From Pseudomonadota bacterium (GTDB lineage Bacteria; Pseudomonadota; Gammaproteobacteria; Xanthomonadales; Xanthomonadaceae), in assembly GCA_023388355.1 (NCBI GenBank), contig JAEWGI010000071.1, positions 1-64,000 on the forward strand: 64,000 nt of DNA, given 5' to 3'. Made by a program: the position numbers and the translations under genes. Under the pieces are notes generated by a model. It did no database searches. It was given only the letters and a program-made list of their open reading frames with translations, and was not told the origin of the DNA. This document shows positions 1 through 9,522 of the stretch, piece by piece. The number at the start of each line of letters is the position of its first letter. Position 1 is the first letter of the stretch.

Positions 1-102
1 CAGCGCGCCTGCGGGTTCCGCAACAAGGATCGGTTCCGCAATGCGATCTACTTCCACTTGGGCGGGCTGGATCTGTACCCATCAGGCGGCAAGGCTGGGT
101 GA
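1..102 (+). pseudogene. C-terminal fragment of an ISL3-type transposase
   Basis: The window opens inside a reading frame that ends at the TGA at 100-102. Its last 33 residues include [18 protein letters not shown] followed by DLYP, a tail I associate with ISL3-family (IS204/IS1001/IS1165) DDE transposases. The rest lies to the left, so I cannot tell whether the gene is intact. Between it and the next remnant, a second unexplained gene tail without a start (about 122-220, ending in DIEFEKAALDALHR then TAG) can be read on the same strand. The family call rests on recall of the motif and is moderate. Confidence 0.5.
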
Positions 103-271
103 TGCCCACTTGATCCGGTGATGCGCCGAAAGTTTAGGCATTGAGGTGCTCGCCTTCCGCTGGAAAAATGGCGTAGACATCGAGTTCGAAAAGGCTGCGC
201 TGGACGCGTTGCACCGTTAGGCCAGAACGTGTGCACCAACAATCTGTAATGACCCAGCGGCTTCTGCACGG

Positions 272-646
272 TCAGGCCGCTAGAGCGTATGCCTCAGCGT
301 GAGTCTTCATGCCAAGCGCCTGGTGTGGTAGTCGGCGGTTATAGAACTGGATCCAGTCGGCAATCACTCGCATAGCGTGCTGCTGGGCCTCGAACCGGTG
401 CCGATGGGCGCATTGTTCCTTTAAGGCGCGGGTGACGCGCTCCACCACCCCGTTCTGCTGTGGGTAGTGCGGGGTGATGAACTCCTGCCTCAGGCCCTAG
501 TTCCGCACCAGCCGGGTGTAGTGGCGACTGGTGAAGACTAGGCCATTGTCCGAACGCAACAGGAACAGAGCGGGATAACGGGGGAAGCCCCGCCGCGCCA
601 CCCCGAACCAACGGCACAGCTTCACCATCGATACGTCAAACTCCTG
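272..646 (-). pseudogene. IS3-family transposase OrfB, internally deleted and interrupted by a stop
   Basis: On the minus strand the frame starts like an IS3-family OrfB (SMVKLCRWFGVARR, about 590-630) and then jumps straight to the integrase core (LRSDNGLVFTSRHYTRLVRN), so most of the N-terminal and first catalytic part is missing. Directly after RN there is an in-frame TAG (about 497-499) where intact relatives read on. The same frame then continues with GLRQEFITPHYPQQNGVVER and ends ...HAEAYALAA at 272-274. The DDE core is therefore only partly present and the gene cannot be functional. Together with the ISL3-type fragment it marks the left side as a graveyard of insertion sequences. Confidence 0.8.
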
Positions 647-736
647 ACCATCTGAGGCGTTCGACAGACTTTGACTAGAAACATAGATTTCTGTTTGTGA
701 CACACTTCTAACGGGTGATGACCCAAGGATCCGAAA

Positions 737-1162
737 ATGCATGGGGACAGAGAAAACTTAGACGGACTTCTGAAGCTCCTGGACGAAGTTGGCATGGGTT
801 GGCTGTCCAATGAGATCCGACAACTTCGCTTCGATGGAAATGAACCGAGCGTTACTCCGGAAGATATTACGAAGAGCCGTCAAGAGTACAACGTGAAGGG
901 TGGTGAATTTCCGTTCGGTGAAATCGAATCAGTTCCATCCGGAAGCGCTGCAGAGCTTACAGATCGCAACTGTATCGAATTAATTTTGGCACGCATCGAG
1001 GCAATCGCTGGCCACCTGACTCAGGCCAAGCTGGATGCAACTGAGCTAGGAATCGATCGAATCCAGCTAGGGGTGGAGTCCGAACACGGTGACAGACCAG
1101 GCGATGCAGTTAACCTGCTTAAGTCTATAGCCTCGAGCATCCGAACCGGATTTCTGCAATGA
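737..1162 (+). CDS. Hypothetical 141-aa partner of the adjacent nuclease-like protein
   Basis: This is a 141-residue protein I do not recognise. It is acidic and hydrophilic, with no signal peptide or membrane segment. The C-terminal third (about residues 75-115) is predicted helical by eye. An AGGA sequence lies about 7 bases upstream of the ATG. Its stop overlaps the start of the next gene by four bases (ATGA), so the two are almost surely co-transcribed and translationally coupled, suggesting a stoichiometric partnership such as regulator, antitoxin-like partner or specificity subunit for the nuclease-like protein. Codon use is less GC-biased than in the T6SS genes, in keeping with horizontal acquisition. 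The function is inferred only from context. Confidence 0.6.
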   Translation: MHGDRENLDGLLKLLDEVGMGWLSNEIRQLRFDGNEPSVTPEDITKSRQEYNVKGGEFPFGEIESVPSGSAAELTDRNCIELILARIEAIAGHLTQAKLDATELGIDRIQLGVESEHGDRPGDAVNLLKSIASSIRTGFLQ

Positions 1163-1977
1163 AGAATAACAGCGTTACTCTCGCTCGAATTAAGACTGAC
1201 CTCTCCAAGTTGATTGCCGCCGCTCCCGTTTTGGCACATGCCAACGGAGCTGGCAGGATTTTTGAGTTGTATCTAATTATGCGGCTGGCACGAAAACTCA
1301 AGGCTGCAAATTGGATTGTAGAGCCAATTGATCATAAGGGAAATCAGATCGGGGGTGGCGCCGCTTACGTCCAGCGCGGCGGCGCGCCCACTGGAATTCT
1401 TCCGTCGAGTGTGTCCAAAGGTCCATCTTCGATTCGCATCCAGCGTAACAGGAGCAGCCAAGCATATGAGATCTTCAATGGCGTCCAATTTATGGGCCGC
1501 AGCAAGGCGCTCCACGAGATTGATATCTCGCTCGTGCCAGTCAGTATCGCGGTGGCACTTCGCGCGGGCACGACTGAGGGATATCCGGTTGGCCGGCCCC
1601 GCTTAGGAGTTGAGTGCAAAGACGTGGGAAACAATGGAACCTCAGATGAGATGCGTTCGGTGATCGCACGAATGTATGACCTGACATTCTTGGGCGTCCA
1701 CCGTAAGTATGTCTTTGGGGGCGCGCTTCCTTCGGGCTCGATCTTCTCGGGTGCTCCATCTGGACCATGGACAGCTCATGGAAAGAGTGCAATCACATTT
1801 CTTCATGAGAATCAGCGCTCGCTCTGCGCACTTGTTCGCCGTACGGGCATCACCGCGGGCGCCTACAAGATGACTGGTTTATTCCATGTGCGTACTTACA
1901 TAGATGTTGATCGCGGAACTCAGGGGGCAAAGGATTTCATTGATGACACGATATCTTGGATTTCGACTAATCTTTGA
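1159..1977 (+). CDS. Putative PD-(D/E)XK-fold nuclease (272 aa), possible defence protein
   Basis: I see a restriction-endonuclease-like signature: an N-terminal helix with E36 (GRIFELYLIMRL), a strand with D122 (HEIDISLVPV), then a strand with E152-C-K154 (RLGVECKDVG). The D...ExK spacing fits the PD-(D/E)XK superfamily, whose members cut DNA or RNA in restriction and phage-defence systems. There is no methyltransferase or helicase next to it. The gene overlaps the 141-aa gene by four bases and is followed after 170 bases by a STAND ATPase gene that carries its own ExK nuclease domain. The family assignment is inference from motifs, and the target and biological role are unknown. An alternative is a Holliday-junction or Mrr-like housekeeping nuclease, but the accessory setting favours defence. 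Confidence 0.6.
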   Translation: MKNNSVTLARIKTDLSKLIAAAPVLAHANGAGRIFELYLIMRLARKLKAANWIVEPIDHKGNQIGGGAAYVQRGGAPTGILPSSVSKGPSSIRIQRNRSSQAYEIFNGVQFMGRSKALHEIDISLVPVSIAVALRAGTTEGYPVGRPRLGVECKDVGNNGTSDEMRSVIARMYDLTFLGVHRKYVFGGALPSGSIFSGAPSGPWTAHGKSAITFLHENQRSLCALVRRTGITAGAYKMTGLFHVRTYIDVDRGTQGAKDFIDDTISWISTNL

Positions 1978-2147
1978 TCTTAATGATCCCTGTGTTTTCG
2001 ATTAGGAAGATTTATCGGGGGTATGGAAGGGTACCCAATCTCAAAAGGTAAGACGACTGTGCCCATAATTAAGCCCAGGATCCGGCCGAGGGGCGGGCTG
2101 CGTGGCGGTACCACGCCGGGTAGGCATTCGTCTTTTAGGGAAGCGGA

Positions 2148-5100
2148 ATGACAGCAGCGCATAGCGCAGACCTCAACCAGCTCAAGGCGCTGGTGCAGGT
2201 TATCGATCCGCCGACGCGGCTGGAGCACCTGACCGCCGCGCTGATCGGAGAGCTGATCGGGGTTTCGGTCGCGGTGGCCAAGTCGGGTTTTCAGCATGGG
2301 GCGGACGCCGGCACCGCCGGACGCCAGGAACGGTTCCTGCGCATTGAATGCAAGCGCTACCGGGATGACACCTCGCTCAATGACCGCCTTCTGCTGGGCG
2401 AGATCGATCAGGCGGTCGACGCGGATCCGTCGCTGGAGGCGTGGATCCTGGCCGCGACGCGCGAGGTCGACGAGCAGCTCGAACGTCAGCTCTTCAAGCA
2501 CGGCAACGGGTTCGGCATCGCCGTCCTGATTGTCGATTGGAAATCCCACGACGAGCCTGCCCTGGCCGCGTTGTTGGCCTCCAATCCCGCGCTCGTGTCG
2601 AAGCTGCTCAATCCGGCCGCCGGCACTCTGGCAGCCCGGCTGCAGGTTCCCTTGAGCGCGGCGATCGAGCGGCTGCGCCGCGACTTGGCCGCATGGCACG
2701 TCGGCACGACCGTCGTTCGCCGCCAGTCGTTCCTGCGGCTGCGATCGATCTGGACTGATCCCCGGCAGTCGCAATCGCACTTCGGCCAGGTCGTATCCGG
2801 GGGCGCCAAGCCGCACATCCACCGGGCCCATGTGTTGCGTCAGCTGGACGAGTGGTGGAGCGCGCACTCCGCCACCGCCTCGCCGGCTTGCGTGACCGGC
2901 CTGTTCGGCGTGGGTAAAACCTGGGCCGTCACCGACTGGTTGATCGAGCGCGCCAGCCAGTTGCCGGTTACGTTGCTTATCCCAGCCTCTGCGGTCGGAG
3001 GGCGGGACCTGGGTTCGGTGTACGAGGTCAAGTCCTTCCTAGCCGAGCGCTTGCTCGAGGTGACACAGGTGCGCGATGCGGCGCATTGGCGCGCCCGGCT
3101 GGAACGCATGCTGCTGCGTCCGGCGACCGAGGGGCCGATTCTGCTCATCGTACTCGACGGCATGAGCCAACAGCCGCAAGCCAACTGGGAAGGTCTGTTC
3201 AAGGTCCTGCAGGGCGCGGAGTTCGTCGGGCGGGTCCGCGCGATCACGACCACGCGTACGCTCCATTTCGAAGACAAGCTGCGGCGGCTGGCGTCGCTGG
3301 TGGATCGTGCCGTTTCCATCGACGTCGAGGGCTACGACCTCGAGCTCAACGGCGAATTTGACCAGATGCTCGCGCTGAACGGCTTGCGCCGCGCGGATCT
3401 GCACCCGGATCTGTACACAACGGCGCGCATTCCCCGAATGTTCGATCTGGTGATCCGCTTCCGCGAGCGACTCGTCGATGCAGGCGCGGTGACCTTGCAT
3501 CGACTATTGTGGGAATACGGATGCGACACCGCCGGCGCGTCAGCGAACAAGGCGTTCTCCGCGCAGGAATGGGCAGAGTGGCTGCATGCGGCGGCCGCGG
3601 GCTTCCAAGAAGGAATTCGTTCCTATTCGCTCAAGGCGCTGAGTGAATCCGCGGCGCGCTCAGACTTGGCGCCGGGGGAGGTCTACCAGCGCTTAAGCGA
3701 GCTCGCCGATTCCACCTTCTTCACCAGACTGGCGGATGGCACGCTGAAGCTGACGCCCTCGCTGGTCAACCACGCCCTCGGGGCTACCGCCGTTCAGTTG
3801 CTGTCCGCCGATCCTAACGCTACGCGCGAGACGCTTGAGTGCGCGCTCGAACAGTGGCTCGACCCCATTAGCGGCATGGACCAGCGTCCGGAAATCCTGC
3901 GCGCCGCCGTGTCAATTGCACTCGAGTCGGGACCACCGCGCCCCCTGCTCGGCGTCCTCGCGGCGGCATGGTTGCAAACGCAAAACCTGGCCGAGAATCA
4001 CCAGGCCGAGGTGCAAGCGCTCGCGGCGGAAATGCCCGACGCGTTGCTCGACGCAATCGAGCTGTCGCATCGCTACAACCACGCGGCCAGCCGGCACGCT
4101 GCGGTCGAGGCGCTGCGCGGCATCGACCGCAGCAACACGACGGTCCGCGCACGCATCTTTGCCCGCGCCGCGCAGTGGCTGCGCCGCATCTCGCGCGGGG
4201 TGGAGTTGGGTACCAAGTCCGAGCCGGAGGCGGAAGCCGAAGCGCACCGGCGCAAACGATGGATCGAGCGCATCGGCATCGATGCGTCGGGCCCGCGCAC
4301 GCTGCTGGGCGAGGAGATGCTGCTTGTCGATCGCGACGAAGGCCAGTGGACGGACCATCTGCCAGCCTTGGTCGAAGGCTATCCGCTGGTCGAGGCGGTG
4401 CCCGCACTGCGCCTCGCCGCCATCGCCGCGGCCGTCAGCTCTAACCATCGGGCGTGGGATCAGCTGCGCTGGGTGTACCTGTTCAATCCGATCGATCCCG
4501 ATCCCGCCACAGCGAGCGTGCGGGTGGCCGCGGCGAACATGGCCGGGCGCGTTCCCGAAGCCGGCGCACATCCGCAATTGGCGCGACGGGTGGCCGAGCT
4601 ACTGCTGTACGCGACGGGCCATGAAGAGGACAGCGAGGCCGCGGCGGCAATGAACGTGATCATGGACCGGCCGTTTACCTACGAAGAGCACTACCTGGCC
4701 GATCCCGGCCGAAGCCTGTTCTTCCGGCTGGAGCGCCGGCACGCGCCAGCGGTGCTGGGCGATGAAGCCCTGCCGCTGCATGTGCGACTGCATAAATGCG
4801 ACGACTTGTGGTTCGACCCGAGTTTCGAGCCGCCAACCGCCTTCTGCCAGGCCGTCGCCGACACGGCCCGCAACTTCCCGATGGACAAGATGCGCACTGG
4901 CCGCTACGCGACGCGCGAAGACCACAGATTCGACGAGCTGCAGGCGGTGCTGGCGCGCTGCGCACCAAAGGTGCTGGCGGACTTGCATCGCGAGCTAGCG
5001 TGCCGGGCCCCGACGACCGTGCAGGCACGCGCCGCGCACGCCTGGCACCAGACCGATGCGCTGCTTTTGCACGGAACGGAACAGATCGAGGCGGCCCGTA

Positions 5101-6797
5101 CCTTGCGAACGGTCGAGCGCGATGCCCGCGAAGGCGAGGATGCCCATGCCGCAACGCAGCTGCTCCTGACCGAACTGACCGATCTCGATGCCCTGGCGCA
5201 AGCCTTGCTGGTCGTGGAAGCGAACCTGTCGGGCATTTCGACCACGATTACCGATGACCTGCGCCCAATGAGCAGCGCCCAGGTCGATCAGTTGATCGAG
5301 CGATACCGATTCGGCTCGCCCAAACAGCAACGACATGTCCTGGCGCTGCTGATCACCGAGCCGCCGGCGCTGAGTGGTCCGGCCTGGGACTGGCTAATGG
5401 AGAAGGCGAACTCGACCGACGAGGTAGACATGCGTCTCGCATTCATGGCGTTGACCGCCTCTGATGCCCGTCGCCTGGGGGCGCACCTGGACCAGGCGGG
5501 TTGGAGCTTTACTCTCGAGGCCGACACTCTCGCCGTCCATGCCGCGTCCGGCGCGCTCATCGAGGCCACCCGCGGTCAACCATTCGAGCAGATAGCCGGG
5601 CGGCTGGCGCCGTGGCGCCTGTTGGAAGCGGTGCGGTTACGCGGTAGCGACGCGTCGGAAGCCCGCGTAGCCTTGGAGCGGCTGGATGCCATCCTCTCGG
5701 GCGGTCCGCGAGAGGCACCCGACCCCGGCGCAAAGATCTTCGTCGAGCGCACGGATGCGTCGAACCGACCGCCGTGGTACTCCACTCGTCCGATCCCTCC
5801 CGAGAACCCGAACTCGGTCGAAGCCCTCAAGCACGCGTTCGATGAAAGGGCGCAGCAGGAAGCGCACGAGCGGGCGAGCGAAACAGCACGCGCGCGAATC
5901 GCCAAGGCCCGCAAGGAAGGCGCTAGCTTGTATCTGGAGTTCGCCACGCGCGAGGACGGGCAGGCCATCCTGCAGAACGGTCCCGAACTCCTCGCGCGTT
6001 GGATCGACGGTCACGACATGCTTAGTTCGGAGTTCGTGCGGCGCGTGCAATTGGCCGAGGGGCTTTTCCTGGCGATCGCCGAAGCGCTTCTCATCGAACA
6101 GCCGGCGCGCGGCGTGAGCGTGTGGCGCGCCCTGGGCCACGCCATGCGTACGCGGGTGACGGGCGCCGCGGAGCTGCCGGAGCTTTTGCACATGCTGTTC
6201 CGGGTCCCGGCCTCGACCGAGGTCATCGCGGCGCGCAATGCGATGCTCGAGCCGGAGCACACAAACACCGATATGCAGCTATACGAGTTGGCACTCGCGG
6301 CGCAACTCAATGGCTGCGGGGCTTGGCTCGAGGCGGTGATCGTGCGCGACTTGGAATCGCAGGTGCCTTGGCGCCAGCAGCGAGCGGAGGTCCTGCGCGG
6401 CTTTCTGGTGGGGAACGTGCTGCCGGTGGACGACGCTTGGCCTGAGGGTCAATCGCGCTCCTGGGCCCAAGACGTCCGGCGTGGCGCGGCGCGATTGCGA
6501 TACCTGGAAGCCTGTGCCCATCATTGGTGGCGCGAATACTGGCGATGCGATGACCCAGAAGGAGCCTTTGCTGCCTGGGTCCTGTTCCAACAATGCGCCG
6601 ATCGGCGCGCCGTGTGTTGGATGCGACAGGAAGCGGACGCAACCACGTTGGATGAGGCTCAGCGGGCACGGAAGCGCCGGCATTGGGCAGTGAACCGGCC
6701 ACACTGGAAGAACGGAGCCGACAAGTCCAGCTTGTCACTGCAGCGGACCTTCCTCCGCCGGCGCACGGACGAGATGGTGTGGCCGTGGCGCGAGTAG
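2148..6797 (+). CDS. Avs-like antiviral STAND NTPase with N-terminal PD-(D/E)XK nuclease
   Basis: This is a 1549-residue protein. Residues about 25-135 form a nuclease-like domain with D53 (QHGADAGT) and E67-C-K69 (LRIECKRYRD). A P-loop follows at 251-258 (GLFGVGKT) and a Walker-B-like strand at about 331-338 (ILLIVLDG, D337), then over 1000 residues of helical, alanine/leucine/arginine-rich sequence like TPR-type sensor repeats. This nuclease-STAND-sensor order and length match the Avs family of phage sensors, in which the C-terminus binds a conserved phage protein, the ATPase oligomerises and the N-terminal effector degrades nucleic acid. The start is set by AGGGAAGCGGA just before the ATG. 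It stands alone on the plus strand. I cannot say which Avs subtype it is or what it senses. Confidence 0.7.
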   Translation: MTAAHSADLNQLKALVQVIDPPTRLEHLTAALIGELIGVSVAVAKSGFQHGADAGTAGRQERFLRIECKRYRDDTSLNDRLLLGEIDQAVDADPSLEAWILAATREVDEQLERQLFKHGNGFGIAVLIVDWKSHDEPALAALLASNPALVSKLLNPAAGTLAARLQVPLSAAIERLRRDLAAWHVGTTVVRRQSFLRLRSIWTDPRQSQSHFGQVVSGGAKPHIHRAHVLRQLDEWWSAHSATASPACVTGLFGVGKTWAVTDWLIERASQLPVTLLIPASAVGGRDLGSVYEVKSFLAERLLEVTQVRDAAHWRARLERMLLRPATEGPILLIVLDGMSQQPQANWEGLFKVLQGAEFVGRVRAITTTRTLHFEDKLRRLASLVDRAVSIDVEGYDLELNGEFDQMLALNGLRRADLHPDLYTTARIPRMFDLVIRFRERLVDAGAVTLHRLLWEYGCDTAGASANKAFSAQEWAEWLHAAAAGFQEGIRSYSLKALSESAARSDLAPGEVYQRLSELADSTFFTRLADGTLKLTPSLVNHALGATAVQLLSADPNATRETLECALEQWLDPISGMDQRPEILRAAVSIALESGPPRPLLGVLAAAWLQTQNLAENHQAEVQALAAEMPDALLDAIELSHRYNHAASRHAAVEALRGIDRSNTTVRARIFARAAQWLRRISRGVELGTKSEPEAEAEAHRRKRWIERIGIDASGPRTLLGEEMLLVDRDEGQWTDHLPALVEGYPLVEAVPALRLAAIAAAVSSNHRAWDQLRWVYLFNPIDPDPATASVRVAAANMAGRVPEAGAHPQLARRVAELLLYATGHEEDSEAAAAMNVIMDRPFTYEEHYLADPGRSLFFRLERRHAPAVLGDEALPLHVRLHKCDDLWFDPSFEPPTAFCQAVADTARNFPMDKMRTGRYATREDHRFDELQAVLARCAPKVLADLHRELACRAPTTVQARAAHAWHQTDALLLHGTEQIEAARTLRTVERDAREGEDAHAATQLLLTELTDLDALAQALLVVEANLSGISTTITDDLRPMSSAQVDQLIERYRFGSPKQQRHVLALLITEPPALSGPAWDWLMEKANSTDEVDMRLAFMALTASDARRLGAHLDQAGWSFTLEADTLAVHAASGALIEATRGQPFEQIAGRLAPWRLLEAVRLRGSDASEARVALERLDAILSGGPREAPDPGAKIFVERTDASNRPPWYSTRPIPPENPNSVEALKHAFDERAQQEAHERASETARARIAKARKEGASLYLEFATREDGQAILQNGPELLARWIDGHDMLSSEFVRRVQLAEGLFLAIAEALLIEQPARGVSVWRALGHAMRTRVTGAAELPELLHMLFRVPASTEVIAARNAMLEPEHTNTDMQLYELALAAQLNGCGAWLEAVIVRDLESQVPWRQQRAEVLRGFLVGNVLPVDDAWPEGQSRSWAQDVRRGAARLRYLEACAHHWWREYWRCDDPEGAFAAWVLFQQCADRRAVCWMRQEADATTLDEAQRARKRRHWAVNRPHWKNGADKSSLSLQRTFLRRRTDEMVWPWRE

Positions 6798-7037
6798 CTG
6801 TCGATCCTGTTTCTTCGGGCCACGCACATTGCAAAGTGCGAGTCGGATGGGGGGATAGGGCAATGACGTCACGTGGCCCGCTTGGTTGAGCATCTGCTGG
6901 GCTCAACCCGACCACATGAGGGTATGCCGGCGATCGGCGCCCGGCAGGCACAGCTGGAAGACGAACCGTTCACTCTGGGGACGATCGCGAGCCGACCGTC
7001 GCCTAAGGGCGGGAGGGAAGCCTCGAGGTGTAGAGGA

Positions 7038-9449
7038 TTAGATATTGCTTATCAGCCGCATCTGCAACGCGAGAGGAACCGAGGCAGTTCTGGGCGCAAG
7101 TCCATAGGTCAGGATTAGTCGAGTGACATCCCTGCGATAGAACCCGTTAGCTGGAACAGATGCGATGAGGCGTGCCTCGATGCAACCGGACGTTGGTCGA
7201 GAACCTTCCGATTGCGTGTCTTTACCTAGATCGGTCAGCATGCTATCGAGCTCGGCTAGGTCGGCGGACGCTCCGCTCCGGGCCGAGCGCACCGCTTGCC
7301 GAAGCGCCTCTCGCACCGCCGCCATCCGTGCCTCTACCTCTGGACTGAATGGCTCCCCGGAAATCCGCAGGAACAACGTGACTTGCCCAAGCGCATGCAC
7401 CAGTGCAGACCAATCCTCTGCAATAGCGACTTGCCGTTCACCGTCCGGTTCATGCAGCAGGTTCCACATCGCATCCATCTGGCAGTAAATGATCGATCCC
7501 GTCATCGAGGCGATGTAGAGGCCTGTTTCTACCGTGAAACCCTTGATGGCTAACAGTTGTGCGCCTCTCTCTCCTGGTGTTACCGGCTGGAGAAGTGCGA
7601 GTGGGTCGTCCTCCAGCTCCTGTCTAAGTAGCACAACAGCCTTCTCAACGTCCTCGGAAGACATTTCGGTCGCGGCTGAACGAACAAGCTTGGCCAGTTG
7701 CTCGTCGGATCCGCGCAGCGTCCATCGCCTTAGATCATCCTTGCCCAGCACTTCGATGAGCCGCGAGTCCTCGTCACTCAGTGTGACGCGCGCAGCCTTG
7801 TGTCTTCCCATGGCGAACAGCTCCTTCCTGAATTGCGCCTCCAGATCGGCAGGGTCGGGAACCAGATGCACGCGTCCGGAACGTATATGCTGCTCAAGTT
7901 CCATGAGTATCAGGACATTTCGGAGTGTCTGCTCCTTGTAGCTCCCGGGTGATTGTGTGGGGCTGTACTCCGGGTTGACTATGGCCGCGTTGATAAAAGG
8001 CTGCGGCAGGACGAGTTCGTCAAAGTAGTCGAGCCATGCAGTTGCACTCATTGCGAGCGTGCGCGGATCGAGATGACCCATGAACAATGCTCTGAGAGCG
8101 CCATCCCGGGGGCGTGGGAGGATTTCACGGAGCAGCGTATCTTGGGGCCAAAGAGAATCGAACACTTGGTGGATGCGCTTAACCTGCTCGTCGCTGAGCT
8201 CCCGTTGAACATCCTTCCAACTCTTGCCCTCGTCCAGGCCCAGTACGTCCCTGATCGCATTACAGAGAATGAGGTTTCGTTCCCGTACACTGTAGCTTGT
8301 CCATGACGGTCGATCGCGCGGCGACACCTCCTTGCAGCACTGACCGAAATCGAGTCCGTTACCGCAAGGGCAGTAGGCATCGTCCTCTGGATCAGTTTCC
8401 GGCGACGGCTTGCACAGATACTCATGCGCGCGCGATGTGCGTCCAAATGCGTCCTGGTAGTGAGTTGTGCCATCCTCGTAGCCGACGTAAATCTCTCCTC
8501 CAAATCGCCAAAGTTCGTCGCGAGGGAGGAGCACATCACCGATCTCGCGCCAATCGCGTGCGTTATCGACTTCTGGCGTTAGCCAGTCGGCACTTCCCGC
8601 TGCAAGGTACCTGCGAGCACGGGACTTCAGCACGTGATTGATCGACAAGACCTCGTCCGCGGAGAGCTCGCGTCTGCGGATGAATGCGTCGGTGCGGACG
8701 AGACTCTGACCGCGGAAACGAGCGTTTGTACGTCGTGACATCACGTCCGCGGTGGCTGGCGACTGCGCATACTCGAGATTCGTCAGAATCAGGCAATGAT
8801 TGCAATCGAGCGCGAAGAGCGTTTGCGAGCCAATCAGTTCGATTCCGGGATCGTTCGGATAGCCGCACTCGGTCGCGTCTGGTGGGAACTCCCTGTGGTA
8901 GATCGTGACGGGATGGTCGGATACCAGGAACTTCACCGGAGAGTTTGCCGCTGACACGACCTCTCGTACACCTTCCGACCACATCTTGCAGTGCATGTCC
9001 CGGAGACCCTGCATCTCGACCAGAAGATCGATTCGCGTCAGGTCACGATAGCGGGCGAAGATCCAATCCAAGCCCTTTGGCGTCCGCAGCATCTGGGTAT
9101 CGAGGTAGTCGAACAAGGATCCGAAATGACTGTGAAGACGCGCCGGGTTATTGTCGATAAGCGCCCGGACCGCCACTGCACCGCGCTTGTCAATCGCACC
9201 GAACAAAAACTTTTCAATGTCATCGTTAAGGACGCCGCCGAGACGCGTCGTGTAGAGGTCGCGTTCGCAGAAGGCGCGGCTTGGAGGTATCAGGCGAGGC
9301 CGTTGTGCGATGGCGATGCGCCCGCCGAGATGGATTCTGGACTCTGGTGACTTGTCCAAGATGTGCAGCATTGCCTGGCCTTTTGGCAGAAAGCCGCGTT
9401 GATACCATTGCGGAACGTAGTGATTGTTCCGGGTGATTTGTGAGTTCAT
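7038..9449 (-). CDS. DUF4238 protein with central SEC-C zinc motif (803 aa)
   Basis: The N-terminus reads NSQITRNNHYVPQWYQRGF, the hallmark opening of DUF4238 proteins, and FLVSDHPVT at about 174-182 is the second typical DUF4238 motif. A SEC-C-type zinc knuckle with C360, C362, C371 and C372 (CPCGNGLDFGQCC) lies in the middle. The C-terminal 420 residues are not familiar and appear mostly helical. DUF4238 has no settled biochemical function but is frequent in defence islands. The ATG at 9449 is preferred over an upstream in-frame TTG at 9479 because the conserved motif follows it directly. The gene converges on the Avs-like gene, with about 240 bases between in which I see nothing. Confidence 0.65.
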   Translation of the reverse strand: MNSQITRNNHYVPQWYQRGFLPKGQAMLHILDKSPESRIHLGGRIAIAQRPRLIPPSRAFCERDLYTTRLGGVLNDDIEKFLFGAIDKRGAVAVRALIDNNPARLHSHFGSLFDYLDTQMLRTPKGLDWIFARYRDLTRIDLLVEMQGLRDMHCKMWSEGVREVVSAANSPVKFLVSDHPVTIYHREFPPDATECGYPNDPGIELIGSQTLFALDCNHCLILTNLEYAQSPATADVMSRRTNARFRGQSLVRTDAFIRRRELSADEVLSINHVLKSRARRYLAAGSADWLTPEVDNARDWREIGDVLLPRDELWRFGGEIYVGYEDGTTHYQDAFGRTSRAHEYLCKPSPETDPEDDAYCPCGNGLDFGQCCKEVSPRDRPSWTSYSVRERNLILCNAIRDVLGLDEGKSWKDVQRELSDEQVKRIHQVFDSLWPQDTLLREILPRPRDGALRALFMGHLDPRTLAMSATAWLDYFDELVLPQPFINAAIVNPEYSPTQSPGSYKEQTLRNVLILMELEQHIRSGRVHLVPDPADLEAQFRKELFAMGRHKAARVTLSDEDSRLIEVLGKDDLRRWTLRGSDEQLAKLVRSAATEMSSEDVEKAVVLLRQELEDDPLALLQPVTPGERGAQLLAIKGFTVETGLYIASMTGSIIYCQMDAMWNLLHEPDGERQVAIAEDWSALVHALGQVTLFLRISGEPFSPEVEARMAAVREALRQAVRSARSGASADLAELDSMLTDLGKDTQSEGSRPTSGCIEARLIASVPANGFYRRDVTRLILTYGLAPRTASVPLALQMRLISNI

Positions 9450-9522
9450 ACAGATGGTCAAGTATCCAAGGCAGCCCAAAAGGACAGACTGCTATCAGCA
9501 TGGACTTAGTCGGACAACTGCA

